A stretch of 64,000 nucleotides of DNA from Stieleria mannarensis (GTDB lineage: Bacteria > Planctomycetota > Planctomycetia > Pirellulales > Pirellulaceae): contig NZ_JACEHH010000003.1 of NCBI RefSeq assembly GCF_014154935.1, forward strand, positions 62,001-126,000. The letters are read 5' to 3'. Numbering within the stretch: the stretch's first letter is position 1; the number at the start of each line of letters is the position of its first letter. Under the pieces are notes generated by a model. That model saw only the letters and a program-made list of their open reading frames with translations. It did no database searches and was not told where the DNA came from. Both the position numbers and the translations under genes were made by a program. This document shows positions 46,842 to 55,451 of the stretch, one piece after another.

Positions 46842-48307
46842 AGCCTCTCATCCTCCAATGCGGAAGAAGCGGAGAAGGCAGTTCCGAACAACTCCTGTTT
46901 CGGGATCTGGACGCCACGGTCGCTCAATTCTTCGGCGATTCGCGGAACGACACCTGTCGCTTGATGTTCGCCGGAAATCCCGCTCGCGTCTCGCCCCGTT
47001 TGACGGAATGTGTAGATGTCTTGCAATTGCGGCGTCGTTTGCTCCATGCCCACCACCTCCGCGACTCGTTCAACACGTCGGACACCATCCTCGTAGCGGC
47101 GAACCTGGATGATGTAGTCGAGTGCCGACACGGCTTGTTCGCGAATCGCACGGGACGGTAATTCGGTCCCGGCCATCATCACCATGGTTTCCAAACGCGA
47201 AAAGGCATCTCGCGGGCTATTGGCGTGAATCGTCGTCAAACTTCCATCGTGGCCGGTATTCATCGCCTGCAACATGTCCAGCGCTTCTCCGGCACGGACT
47301 TCACCCATCAGGATTCGGTCGGGCCGCATGCGGAGCGCGTTGACAACCAAGTCGCGTTGCGTGATTCGGCCTTGGCCTTCTAGGTTGGAGGCTCGCGTTT
47401 CCATTCGCACGACGTGACGTTGTTGCAGTAGCAACTCCGCGGCATCTTCGATCGTGATGATCCGTTCCCGGTCGGGAATGGCTTCAGCGATCGCGCCTAA
47501 AAGCGTTGATTTGCCTGACCCTGTTCCTCCGGAAACGATGATGTTCTTTCGGTAGACAACGATCAGCTCAAAGAAACGTTGCATTTGAGAGGAAAACATC
47601 CCCAATCGAATCAGATCCGCCCGCGTCAGCCGTCTGCGTCCGAAACGCCGAATCGACAGGGTGGGCCCATCGATCGTGACCGGTGGTAGGGTCGCATTGA
47701 TCCGGCTGCCGTCGGGCAGGCGTGCATCGACCATGGGCGAGGAGGTATCGATCCGTCGTCCGACGCGCGATGCGATGCGCTGAATGATACGGACCAAGTG
47801 TTCTTCGTCGCGGAAACGAATGTCGGTCGCTTCCAGCTGACCGAACCGTTCGACAAACACTTCGTCATAGCGGTTGACCATGATATCGGTGACCGCCGGA
47901 TCGCCCATCAAAACCGATAGCGGGCCGGTGCCGAGTGTTTCCTCGATCAGGTCCTCGGAAAGCCTACGTCGCTCGGTTTCATTGAGTGGCCATTCTTCGT
48001 TTTCCAGGATCTCGGTGACGAACTCGTTGACAAAACTCTCGAGTTCGTCATCCGGCCTGGCAAGCACGTTCTGCTCGTTCATCTCGTCGATCAAACGCTC
48101 GTGCAACGTTCCCTTGATCGCCTGATACTCGACGTTGCGGCTGCGAGGTCGTCTCTGCGTCGGAGTCGCATCGGTGGGGACGCGGTTGCGTGCAGCGTCT
48201 TTCTTCTCGCGAGTCGAACGCAGGCGGTCCCGTGGGACATCCAAGGATTTGCGGGCCAAGCGTGCTCGGACGTCGTCCGGGTGGATTCGCTGTCTTTCGT
48301 CACTCAT
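46838..48307 (-). CDS. cpaF: Tad pilus secretion ATPase CpaF/TadA
   Basis: A 489-residue hexameric ATPase that drives pilus extension and probably retraction. Walker [11 protein letters not shown] is at 259-268, Walker [12 protein letters not shown] at 331-341, and the Asp box lies between them ([11 protein letters not shown], 285-295). The N-terminal 110 residues are basic and partly disordered. ATG 48307 overlaps the cpaE stop (ATGA). All key motifs are intact. Confidence 0.95.
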   Translation of the reverse strand: MSDERQRIHPDDVRARLARKSLDVPRDRLRSTREKKDAARNRVPTDATPTQRRPRSRNVEYQAIKGTLHERLIDEMNEQNVLARPDDELESFVNEFVTEILENEEWPLNETERRRLSEDLIEETLGTGPLSVLMGDPAVTDIMVNRYDEVFVERFGQLEATDIRFRDEEHLVRIIQRIASRVGRRIDTSSPMVDARLPDGSRINATLPPVTIDGPTLSIRRFGRRRLTRADLIRLGMFSSQMQRFFELIVVYRKNIIVSGGTGSGKSTLLGAIAEAIPDRERIITIEDAAELLLQQRHVVRMETRASNLEGQGRITQRDLVVNALRMRPDRILMGEVRAGEALDMLQAMNTGHDGSLTTIHANSPRDAFSRLETMVMMAGTELPSRAIREQAVSALDYIIQVRRYEDGVRRVERVAEVVGMEQTTPQLQDIYTFRQTGRDASGISGEHQATGVVPRIAEELSDRGVQIPKQELFGTAFSASSALEDERL

Positions 48308-49539
48308 GTCGGTGCCCCCCGGTCGTCTTCGGTTGCCGAAACATCCGCTCCGTTGGACGAAACGCGACCGATCGCGTTCATGACGGTTGATCCCGTGCGA
48401 AGTTGCTCGATCGCACCCGCCATTTCTCGGATCGCGCGTGCCGACTTGGAGAATCGATTGGGGGACATTACGAACGGATGGCCGATATTGGCCGATTGAA
48501 CGATCCGCTTGTCATACGGGACTACGTGATCGACGGTGCGCCCCAAATAGCGTTCCACGTCGTGTCGGCTCGGGCTACCACCTGTTTTGGAGAACCGGTT
48601 CAGGACAACCCGCTGGCGATCGACCGGAAAGTCCACTTCGTCGAGCAAGTCGAAAAATCCTCGGACAATCTGCATCGTCGGGACGACGTTTTCAAGGACG
48701 ACGTAGGCTTCGTCAGACATGTCCAGAATTGCCATGTTGATGCGATCGAATAATGGAAAGGTATCGACCAGAACAAAGTCGTATCGACGTCGGGCCAACA
48801 ACAAGATCCGAGAAATCATCGCGTCATCGATCTCGGCGGCTTCCATCGCATTGGCGGGCGCGGCGAGCAACTGCAACCCCGAGTCGTGTGAGGTTGTCAA
48901 TTCGTGAAGCAGTCGCTCATCGAGCCGGTCACGCTGCTCCCAGGCGTCAACCAGGGTGGCCTTCGGTTGAACGTTCAGTTGCGTCGCGCATACACCCATC
49001 TGAAGCGAGCCATCAACCAGCAGCACGCGGCCGGGATGACGTCGTGCGAGTTCAGCCGCAACGTTGACCGCTGCGGTGCTTTTTCCGACGCCTCCCTTGT
49101 TGCTCAGGAAGCTGACGGTCAATCCGATCTTGGCGGGATCGGAGCGGCGGGGTGACAGCCGACGTGTGAGAAGCTGCTGTAGGTCTCGACTGGAAATCGG
49201 TCGGCGTATGAAGTCTTCCACCCCCAGCCGCAATGCCTGAATCATCAACCCACTTTCAGAGCCGACAGCGTTGACCCGATCCGTCTGCAGCAATCCGACG
49301 ATGGCACTGTGCGGCGAGCACGCGCCAAGCTCATCGATCAGCACCTGCAAAGAACTCATCTCGGGGCCGATCTCCAGCATCACGATCGCCGGTTGGTAGG
49401 CCCGAGCCGTTTCAATGACCTGGTGAACCTCGTTTCGATAATTCACAATCGGCTTGATCGACGAAACCGACTCAAACGCCTTCTCCAACTCGTCGTCGAC
49501 CAGGACGTCTTTTCGATAGATCAGGATATGCGGTTTCAT
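48304..49539 (-). CDS. cpaE: Tad pilus localisation ATPase CpaE/TadZ
   Basis: A 411-residue protein. The N-terminal 120 residues form a receiver-like domain without the full phosphorylation triad. The C-terminal MinD/ParA-type ATPase has the deviant Walker A KGGVGKST at 148-155 and a VLLVDGSLQ switch strand. TadZ proteins place the pilus machine at the pole. It lies 37 bases after cpaB and overlaps cpaF by four bases. Confidence 0.92.
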   Translation of the reverse strand: MKPHILIYRKDVLVDDELEKAFESVSSIKPIVNYRNEVHQVIETARAYQPAIVMLEIGPEMSSLQVLIDELGACSPHSAIVGLLQTDRVNAVGSESGLMIQALRLGVEDFIRRPISSRDLQQLLTRRLSPRRSDPAKIGLTVSFLSNKGGVGKSTAAVNVAAELARRHPGRVLLVDGSLQMGVCATQLNVQPKATLVDAWEQRDRLDERLLHELTTSHDSGLQLLAAPANAMEAAEIDDAMISRILLLARRRYDFVLVDTFPLFDRINMAILDMSDEAYVVLENVVPTMQIVRGFFDLLDEVDFPVDRQRVVLNRFSKTGGSPSRHDVERYLGRTVDHVVPYDKRIVQSANIGHPFVMSPNRFSKSARAIREMAGAIEQLRTGSTVMNAIGRVSSNGADVSATEDDRGAPT

Positions 49540-49576
49540 GATTTGACACCCCCTTTCGGAGTGGACGGAGGTGCGG

Positions 49577-51322
49577 TCATTTGCTAACCGATCGCCGAAA
49601 AGCCGTTACCGTTTTGTCACTGCCGCTGATCGACTCTCGAAGCACGATCCCTTTCATCGGATCCTCATCGGATGTCAGCATCGGCAGGTTCGGCGGTAAG
49701 GCCGGGGTTGATAATTCATCGACGGTTGGATCGTTCGGTCGCCCGGAGCGCGCGATGGTAAATACGGGTGTTTTTAAGGCGAGCGCTTTTGTCAACGCGG
49801 CGACTTCGTCCGGTCGAATCGCCAACGTCACGCTGCTATCGACGTGTTGAACCACAACAGCCTCGGTCGCGATCACCGAATTGACGGCTTTTCCGGCCAT
49901 TACAGATGCCACTCCACCGGCCAGTTGGATGTTGCCACCGAGTTCTTGGCTTAAATCAAAGGGAGCCGAGCCGATGATGTCGAAACGATCTCCGCGCGAA
50001 AGAGATGCGATGCCGTTGATCTGGTCCGCCGTCACCGTGACCGCCATCTTGTCGGTCGGAATCCCACCGGCGATCCCGGGCGCCGCTGTGGCAGGAAGCA
50101 AGTCGGTTTCGCGAATTCGTTGACCGGGCAACAAGTCGTTGGCCACGACGCGTCCGACATAATCATTGAAGCTGGGGTCGGCCAAATCATCCGCTTCGAT
50201 TCGTTCGTAGGCGGCGACTTCGCGAATCACGGAATCGGGAGGCAAAAAGTCAGATTCTGAGAAAATGTACCCTGGATCGATGTCACGTCGCACCACCCGA
50301 CCCCACAGCTGGTCGACCGACGAAATCCAATTCTCCGAAACGGTTTCGGGGCGGAAGTAATACCGCCGGGGTTCCCCCGTCCGCGGTTCGGCCAAATCCT
50401 TGGCGGTGATCCGTTGATAGGCTTTGATTTCAACCGCCGCTGCGGGAAACGCGATCATGCCCTCGAGTTCGTTTTCGTGTTCCGGCACTTCGGTTTGTTG
50501 CCCCGATCGTGCGACGGCGTGGATGGTCAGTTTCGCACCGAGTGCTTGAGTCAAGGGAACGACTTCTTCGGGATCGATCGCGATCGCGACCTGTTCATTG
50601 TTGTTGCTCGCGCGACCGCGAGAGTCCGTTTGCTGAAACTCCATTCCACCCTGCGTCGTCATGGCACGACCGTTGGTCAGCGCGACCACGGTACCGCCCT
50701 GAACCAGCAAGCGGACGCCGTTGAGCGGGATCGGTTTGTTGCCCCTGGCTTTGATGCCGCCCATCAAAAGACCGTACTCCGCCCCCGCGTTGGCCGATTC
50801 CTCAGGAAGACTCGCCAGCAGGTCAAATTGGTCCCCCATCTTCAGCAGCCGCAGTCCGGGAACCTGGCTGGCGTCCAAAAAGAATCCTTGCTTGCCTTCC
50901 GGCACGCCGGCGGATAAACCCGTGCGACTGCCCTCCGGCAGAAAGTCCTTCTCCGAGAACACAAAGTCGGCGCGCTTGTTTCTTGCCATCACTCGCCCGA
51001 TCACATCGCCCGCCCTCAATATCCAATCGGGGTTGGCTTCCACCTGAGCCTTGGGCAACCAAAAATAACTCTCGTCTCCCTTGTCGCGATCATAAATATC
51101 TTCGCGTTGAACCTTTTCATAGGCGTTTAGTGCAACGAGAGACCGAGGCACTGCGACCATGCCCTTGCGAGACGGTTTGGCTGCAGCGACGGGCGGGCGA
51201 TCGAGCCATCCGAAATATGACACCGTGGCATATCCCATCAGTGCGACGCCGCCCAAGATGGCAACCGCAATCGCCAGATTGAGCAGCGGACTGGGGCGAC
51301 TGGAACGTCTTCGTGCAGGCAT
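49577..51322 (-). CDS. cpaB: Double-length CpaB/RcpC Flp pilus assembly protein
   Basis: A 581-residue protein, about twice the usual CpaB. After a basic N-terminus, one TM helix lies at about 14-36. Two similar SAF/RcpC units follow. Unit 1 has GVPEGKQGFFLDASQV...MGDQFDLL and AIDPEEVVPLTQALGAKL; unit 2 has GIPTDKMAVTVTADQI...RGDRFDII and AIRPDEVAALTKALALKT. Each ends in (A/T)(V/I)ARSG(Q/R). Start ATG 51322 is chosen because the frame upstream runs through the terminator at 51416. CpaB lies in the periplasm near the secretin. Confidence 0.9.
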   Translation of the reverse strand: MPARRRSSRPSPLLNLAIAVAILGGVALMGYATVSYFGWLDRPPVAAAKPSRKGMVAVPRSLVALNAYEKVQREDIYDRDKGDESYFWLPKAQVEANPDWILRAGDVIGRVMARNKRADFVFSEKDFLPEGSRTGLSAGVPEGKQGFFLDASQVPGLRLLKMGDQFDLLASLPEESANAGAEYGLLMGGIKARGNKPIPLNGVRLLVQGGTVVALTNGRAMTTQGGMEFQQTDSRGRASNNNEQVAIAIDPEEVVPLTQALGAKLTIHAVARSGQQTEVPEHENELEGMIAFPAAAVEIKAYQRITAKDLAEPRTGEPRRYYFRPETVSENWISSVDQLWGRVVRRDIDPGYIFSESDFLPPDSVIREVAAYERIEADDLADPSFNDYVGRVVANDLLPGQRIRETDLLPATAAPGIAGGIPTDKMAVTVTADQINGIASLSRGDRFDIIGSAPFDLSQELGGNIQLAGGVASVMAGKAVNSVIATEAVVVQHVDSSVTLAIRPDEVAALTKALALKTPVFTIARSGRPNDPTVDELSTPALPPNLPMLTSDEDPMKGIVLRESISGSDKTVTAFRRSVSK

Positions 51323-51415
51323 GGTCGGTCGGAGAGGAGTGATGGACGAAAAACAACGAGTGTCGGTGGCGGCCAAGGGTAATTGGCTCGACCGAAAGCG
51401 GACAAAAATGAAACA

Positions 51416-51443
51416 AGGTTGGGCGGATCGCTCCGCCCAACCT
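51416..51443 (-). terminator. Hairpin between flp and cpaB
   Basis: AGGTTGGGCGGA pairs perfectly with TCCGCCCAACCT around a four-base loop. On the minus strand it is followed by TGTTTCATTTTTG. It is well placed as a partial terminator that lets the pilin be made in excess over the machine genes. Confidence 0.7.
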
Positions 51444-51540
51444 ACATGATCCATCATGCTTCTATCGCCGTGATCGAACCCACGGCGTGGCACTGACACG
51501 TCTCGTGATCCCGAGGGAATCTCAAGGCGTGGTTAGGGTC

Positions 51541-51882
51541 TCAGTCAGCGACGAAAGCTTCGCCATCGTTGCTGCTGTTTGCGATCACGTTGTTCTCCAG
51601 TTCGCCATCGCCATCGGCGTTACCCGTGACGCTGGCCCAGCTGACTTGACCGTTGCCGGAAACGGAGGATCCGTCGCTGGTGGTTCCCACGAAAGATCCG
51701 GTCGTAACCGGCAAGTTGTCTTCTGCGTGGGCTCCCGGCAGCAAACCGGCACTAATGGCGTATTGGTCAGCAACCTTGTGGCCGAAAACCGAAACGGCAA
51801 CCAGCGAGATCATCGCGACTGCGGCCACGATGATGATGTACTCGACCAAACCTTGGCCGCGACGATTTTTAAACTTACGCAT
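51541..51882 (-). CDS. flp: Flp family type IVb pilin, long form
   Basis: A 113-residue pilin, first gene of the tad operon. The leader MRKFKNRRG is cut after Gly9, and the mature N-terminus QGLVEY has Glu at +5 and Tyr at +6, the Flp signature. One hydrophobic helix (residues 16-32) follows. The remaining 75 residues are a Ser/Asn/Asp-rich extension that usual Flp pilins of 50-70 residues lack; it may be exposed and could carry glycans. AAAAGGAAAAC lies before the ATG, and a long structured leader is found at 51929-51989. Confidence 0.9.
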   Translation of the reverse strand: MRKFKNRRGQGLVEYIIIVAAVAMISLVAVSVFGHKVADQYAISAGLLPGAHAEDNLPVTTGSFVGTTSDGSSVSGNGQVSWASVTGNADGDGELENNVIANSSNDGEAFVAD

Positions 51883-51928
51883 GTTTGTTTTCCTTTTGGA
51901 AAAACGAGTTGAGAAATTGAGTTAGCCG

Positions 51929-51989
51929 CCTGACCAGTTCTTCACGCGGCAGCGGCTGGCGAAACCGCGTGAAGCCGAAAGCGGTCAGG
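51929..51989 (-). promoter_or_regulatory. Nested hairpin in the flp leader region
   Basis: The inner stem CTTCACGCGG/CCGCGTGAAG (51940-51949 and 51965-51974) is ten perfect pairs around a 15-base loop. The outer stem CCTGACC/GGTCAGG (51929-51935 and 51983-51989) adds seven. It lies 46 bases upstream of the flp ATG inside a gene-free region (51883-52296) that must hold the operon promoter. It may be an mRNA-stabilising or regulatory leader, or an operator. Confidence 0.5.
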
Positions 51990-52296
51990 AACGCGTCGAA
52001 GGCAAGTTGACCAGACTGTGGCCCGCTTACGCTCCGGAGCTGGTGCTTTCGGAGTGGCTTGTTGAACGTCGGTGGGTGATGGATGACGCAATGCGGGAAC
52101 GCATCAGCGACAAAGATCAATCACCTTAAAAACATCGCATAGAAGGTGCCCCGCCACGCCGGCACAGCCGATCGGGGTTTGGTCGGACCGTTGACCAACT
52201 GCACCGCGCGTGGCGGGACGTGTTGGCTGGTAAGTCCGGGCACTGAATGCTGACACCACCGAGGGTGCGCGGCAAACAGTTCGAGGCGAAGTGACC

Positions 52297-52734
52297 CTAC
52301 GCGTGACGCGCCGGCGGGCCTCGGGGCTGCGGAATCGACAGAAACGTCGATTGGGGAGAAGACACACGAGCGACACTGGCAAATTCGACGCGATCTTGAA
52401 CGATTGACGGCGAATCAAGCTGCGACGCGATCCCATTGGGCATTCCCAATGACTGGCAGATCACGCAGGCATCGGAATCATGTCCGTCGTGCGAATGGCT
52501 TGGAACCGAATCGTGTCTGGAATCCGGATTGGGGGCCACGTGCCCCTCGGCAGTGCCGTGATGGTGGCACTTGTGGTGGCAGCGACCGCTATCGGGCGTG
52601 TCAGGTTCCGTGGTAAGTCGAGCGTGACTCTCGTGATCGCAGCAACCCGCAACGTGCAGCCACGCGGGGGCATGGCCGATGGCGGCCATGACACAGAGCA
52701 GGCTGATCGCAATGGGTCGTACGAACGATGTCAT
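52297..52734 (-). CDS. Small exported His/Cys-rich protein (DUF2946-like)
   Basis: A 145-residue protein with a signal-like N-terminus (SLLCVMAAIGHAPAW). A His-rich middle (CHHKCHHHG, then HSHDGHDSD) ends in CVICQSL; a CxxC after His-Asp repeats is typical of small metal-binding proteins of the DUF2946 type. It is probably periplasmic and may buffer copper or zinc. It stands alone, with the divergent exoD-like gene 280 bases away. That gap shows nothing I can name. Confidence 0.62.
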   Translation of the reverse strand: MTSFVRPIAISLLCVMAAIGHAPAWLHVAGCCDHESHARLTTEPDTPDSGRCHHKCHHHGTAEGHVAPNPDSRHDSVPSHSHDGHDSDACVICQSLGMPNGIASQLDSPSIVQDRVEFASVARVSSPQSTFLSIPQPRGPPARHA

Positions 52735-53014
52735 CGACGACGGTCGGAGCGAGTGGGGAGGGGCGTAGAAAATGGTCCGACAACGGTCAAACCGTACCCA
52801 CTACGATCCTTACACGCCATCAGTTCGTCAAGAGGTAGATTTGTTTTCACGTTGATTTGATCCGGATGGATCATCGACGGCCCACAGGAGACCGGTCCAT
52901 TTGGCAGACGACCACTACGACGGTCGGCATTTCAGCGGCGTGATTTCGGTAGAGAAATCGGAATATGAATTGCACTTTGGTTCGCAACCGCGAAAAATCC
53001 GATGCACTTCGTCC

Positions 53015-53629
53015 ATGGAAACCGAATCGTCGATGGCCGTTTCAACACAGCACCCCACCGAAAGTATCTTGGACGAGTTGAAGGATGCGGCGGACTACCA
53101 TGATCCGCTGACGTTCGGCGAAGTGATGGATATCCTTGGCCAGCATTCTTTCGCGCCGTTGTTGCTGGTCATTGGTCTGGTCATGGTGGTACCAGGTCCG
53201 GCGGATATCCCTGGAGTCCCCGTTATTCTCGGCTTGCTTGTCATTGTGGTGGCGGTGCAAATTGTGATGCACCGTGATCATCTTTGGATTCCGGACTGGG
53301 TAGAACGTCGAAAGGTAAGCGCGGATCGCGCTAAAAAGATGATCTCGTGGGTCCGCAAGCCGGCCCATTGGATGGATCGCGTTACTAAACCAAGGTACCA
53401 ATGGCTCATGCGACATGCCGGAGCGTCGTTGGTCGCCGTCGCGTGCATCCTGATTGCCATGACAACTCCCGTTCTGGAATTCATTCCGTTTAGTGCGAAC
53501 TTGGCGGGGGGGGCTATCGCCGCGTTGGCGGTCGCGTTGTTGGCGAAAGATGGCCTGGTCGCGGTTTTGGCGATCGTGTTGTCGCTGGCAACGGTCGGTC
53601 TGGTGGCGTTTCAGTTGATGGGAGGCTGA
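53015..53629 (+). CDS. ExoD-family exopolysaccharide synthesis protein
   Basis: A 204-residue inner-membrane protein. A cytoplasmic N-terminal helix region with TFGEVMDILGQHSFAPLLLVIGLVMVVPGP, the ExoD hallmark, is followed by three or four TM helices. ATG 53015 is chosen; ATG 53033 is also possible, and the frame further upstream shows no similarity. ExoD was linked to exopolysaccharide production in rhizobia, but its biochemical role is unknown. There are no polysaccharide genes next to it here. Confidence 0.82.
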   Translation: METESSMAVSTQHPTESILDELKDAADYHDPLTFGEVMDILGQHSFAPLLLVIGLVMVVPGPADIPGVPVILGLLVIVVAVQIVMHRDHLWIPDWVERRKVSADRAKKMISWVRKPAHWMDRVTKPRYQWLMRHAGASLVAVACILIAMTTPVLEFIPFSANLAGGAIAALAVALLAKDGLVAVLAIVLSLATVGLVAFQLMGG

Positions 53630-53889
53630 ATAGCCAGACAGCGTGGGTTGTGGCTGGTCAAATTTCGTTCTGATTGGTCCTTTCGCGGCCAGGTAGTGAA
53701 TACACCTCGTGCTTCTGCGATGGAAAAGGCTCTGAGTTTATCAGTTGAGGATTGACAGGCAGGAGGTCAGTCCCGCGAAAGTCTCCCCCGGCGCTGATTT
53801 GGCATGACAATCGCATCGGTCGGTCGATGCACTCGGGTTGAGATGCACCTCACCGAGCTTTTGAGGAACCGATCCGTTTGGAATCTTTC

Positions 53890-55116
53890 ATGAACCGTTG
53901 GCCGTCTTCGTTGCGTTTGCCTGACTACAAGCCGTTCTGGCCGCGCCCTAGCCGCCCCTTTCTAGCCGGGAATACGTTGGGAGGCATGTTGCAGACGGCG
54001 GGGAACAAATTCAGGCCCACGCCGGAGTCTGCGCTTGATCGGTTCGATTGCACGTCCGTCGAGTTGCCGATCCGAGACGGTTCAGGCGATATCTTGGCGG
54101 GCGATTTCTATCGCCCCGACCATCCGGTCGCGGATCGGCCGTTGGTTGTCCTGCTGCATGGGCTGGGCGGGACTTCGCAAAGTGATTACATCGTCAGCGC
54201 GGCACAACTGCTGTGCGATGAGGGCAACCGTGTCGTTTGCCTCGATTTTCGTGGATGCGGAGACGCCGATCCGAAGTCGGATGGGATTCACCATCCCGGT
54301 CGCACCGGCGACTTGAGCGCGCTGATGCGAGCGGTACAGCATGATGACTGGGCGCAGGGTGAACTTGACAATGGAGTCGTTCTGGTCGGTTTCTCGCTCG
54401 GCGGTAGCGTGCTGTTGAAGTTTCTCGCCGAAGAGGACATCGATCGTCGAGTCGTGGGCGCTGTAACGGTTTCCGCGCCACTTGATTTGCGTTCGACCGC
54501 GCTCAACCTGTCCAAACCGTCGGTCTGGCCGATTCAGAGGTACTTGTTGCGTCGGATGAAGTCAGAGGTGTTGGATGGTCCGGCGGATTTAACCGACAAT
54601 GAATGCGCTGCGATCCGTCAGGCACGCAGCGTCTGGATGTTTGACGAAACGTTTACCGCCCCACATTGCGGATTCGCATCGGTGGAAGAGTACTATCGAG
54701 AAAACTCCGCTGGCCCGCTCCTGTCCGAGATCGACGTCCCGACCCTGTTGATCTTCGCCGAGAATGATCCCGTTGTCAGCACGGACGACTATCGGCAGTA
54801 CGACGGAAAGGGGAATCAAAAGCTGCATCGCGCGATCGTGCCCGATGGCGGTCATGTCGGATTCTATGCCGAGCAAGGCTCGTTGCCGCACGCCACACTG
54901 CGCTGGCACGAAAGTTGTATTGCGAGCTTCTTGGAACAACTGACTCTTGATCCAAATTCGTCGCCACGCGCGGGCCGTACAGAGTACGAACACATCAAAG
55001 AAAGCCAGTTGGATCGTGGCAAAGGCGAAGAGTCGGCGAAGGAGGTTGCCGCTCGCACCGTCAATCAACAGCGACGAATCGAGGGGCGTACGCCCAACCG
55101 GACGACGCAGCAGTGA
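53890..55116 (+). CDS. YheT-type alpha/beta hydrolase
   Basis: A 408-residue serine hydrolase of the AB-hydrolase YheT/ABHD1-3 branch. The oxyanion region VVLLHGLGGTSQSDY comes first, the nucleophile elbow GFSLGG next, then the acid in IFAENDPVVS and the His in PDGGHVGFY, completing Ser-Asp-His. The last 50 residues are a charged, low-complexity extension. ATG 53890 gives the family-like MNRWPSS start region. Substrate is unknown; relatives act on medium-chain esters or lipids. Confidence 0.85.
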   Translation: MNRWPSSLRLPDYKPFWPRPSRPFLAGNTLGGMLQTAGNKFRPTPESALDRFDCTSVELPIRDGSGDILAGDFYRPDHPVADRPLVVLLHGLGGTSQSDYIVSAAQLLCDEGNRVVCLDFRGCGDADPKSDGIHHPGRTGDLSALMRAVQHDDWAQGELDNGVVLVGFSLGGSVLLKFLAEEDIDRRVVGAVTVSAPLDLRSTALNLSKPSVWPIQRYLLRRMKSEVLDGPADLTDNECAAIRQARSVWMFDETFTAPHCGFASVEEYYRENSAGPLLSEIDVPTLLIFAENDPVVSTDDYRQYDGKGNQKLHRAIVPDGGHVGFYAEQGSLPHATLRWHESCIASFLEQLTLDPNSSPRAGRTEYEHIKESQLDRGKGEESAKEVAARTVNQQRRIEGRTPNRTTQQ

Positions 55117-55301
55117 AGGATATGATCGAAGTCATCGCGCTGGGGAGGACGGATCACTGCTATGCGGTCACGATTTCGGATGGGGGAGGAGTCAAAGGAC
55201 GGATCCGCGGACAATCAGAATTGACGTCATCATTCAAACGCGTACCGGATCGAAAATCGATCGAGTGGTCGCGAGTGAATCGGCATCATAATTGCCGTTG
55301 A
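55113..55301 (+). CDS. Possible small coupled protein
   Basis: A 62-codon frame whose GTG start overlaps the hydrolase stop (GTGA). The product (MKDMIEVIALGRTDHCYAV...) starts like a compact beta-strand but resembles nothing I know, and the second half looks like random coil. The coupling suggests translation; composition does not help. It is listed as doubtful. Confidence 0.25.
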   Translation: MKDMIEVIALGRTDHCYAVTISDGGGVKGRIRGQSELTSSFKRVPDRKSIEWSRVNRHHNCR

Positions 55302-55451
55302 TGTTGTGATTTACCGAATGGCCATTTTCCGTCGAGCGACACGAGGCAATCGGAGGCACCTGTAAGCAGTCCCTCCTGGAGAGACGGGCGGCGAGCTTAT
55401 TCGCATCACGATTGTTTAACCACCGTAGCAACACGTAGGAGTATTTCAGGC

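Noticed and set aside
51875-52120. An 81-codon frame ending just inside flp.
   Set aside because: It runs through the leader hairpin of flp and has no similarity or start signal; more likely untranslated leader.
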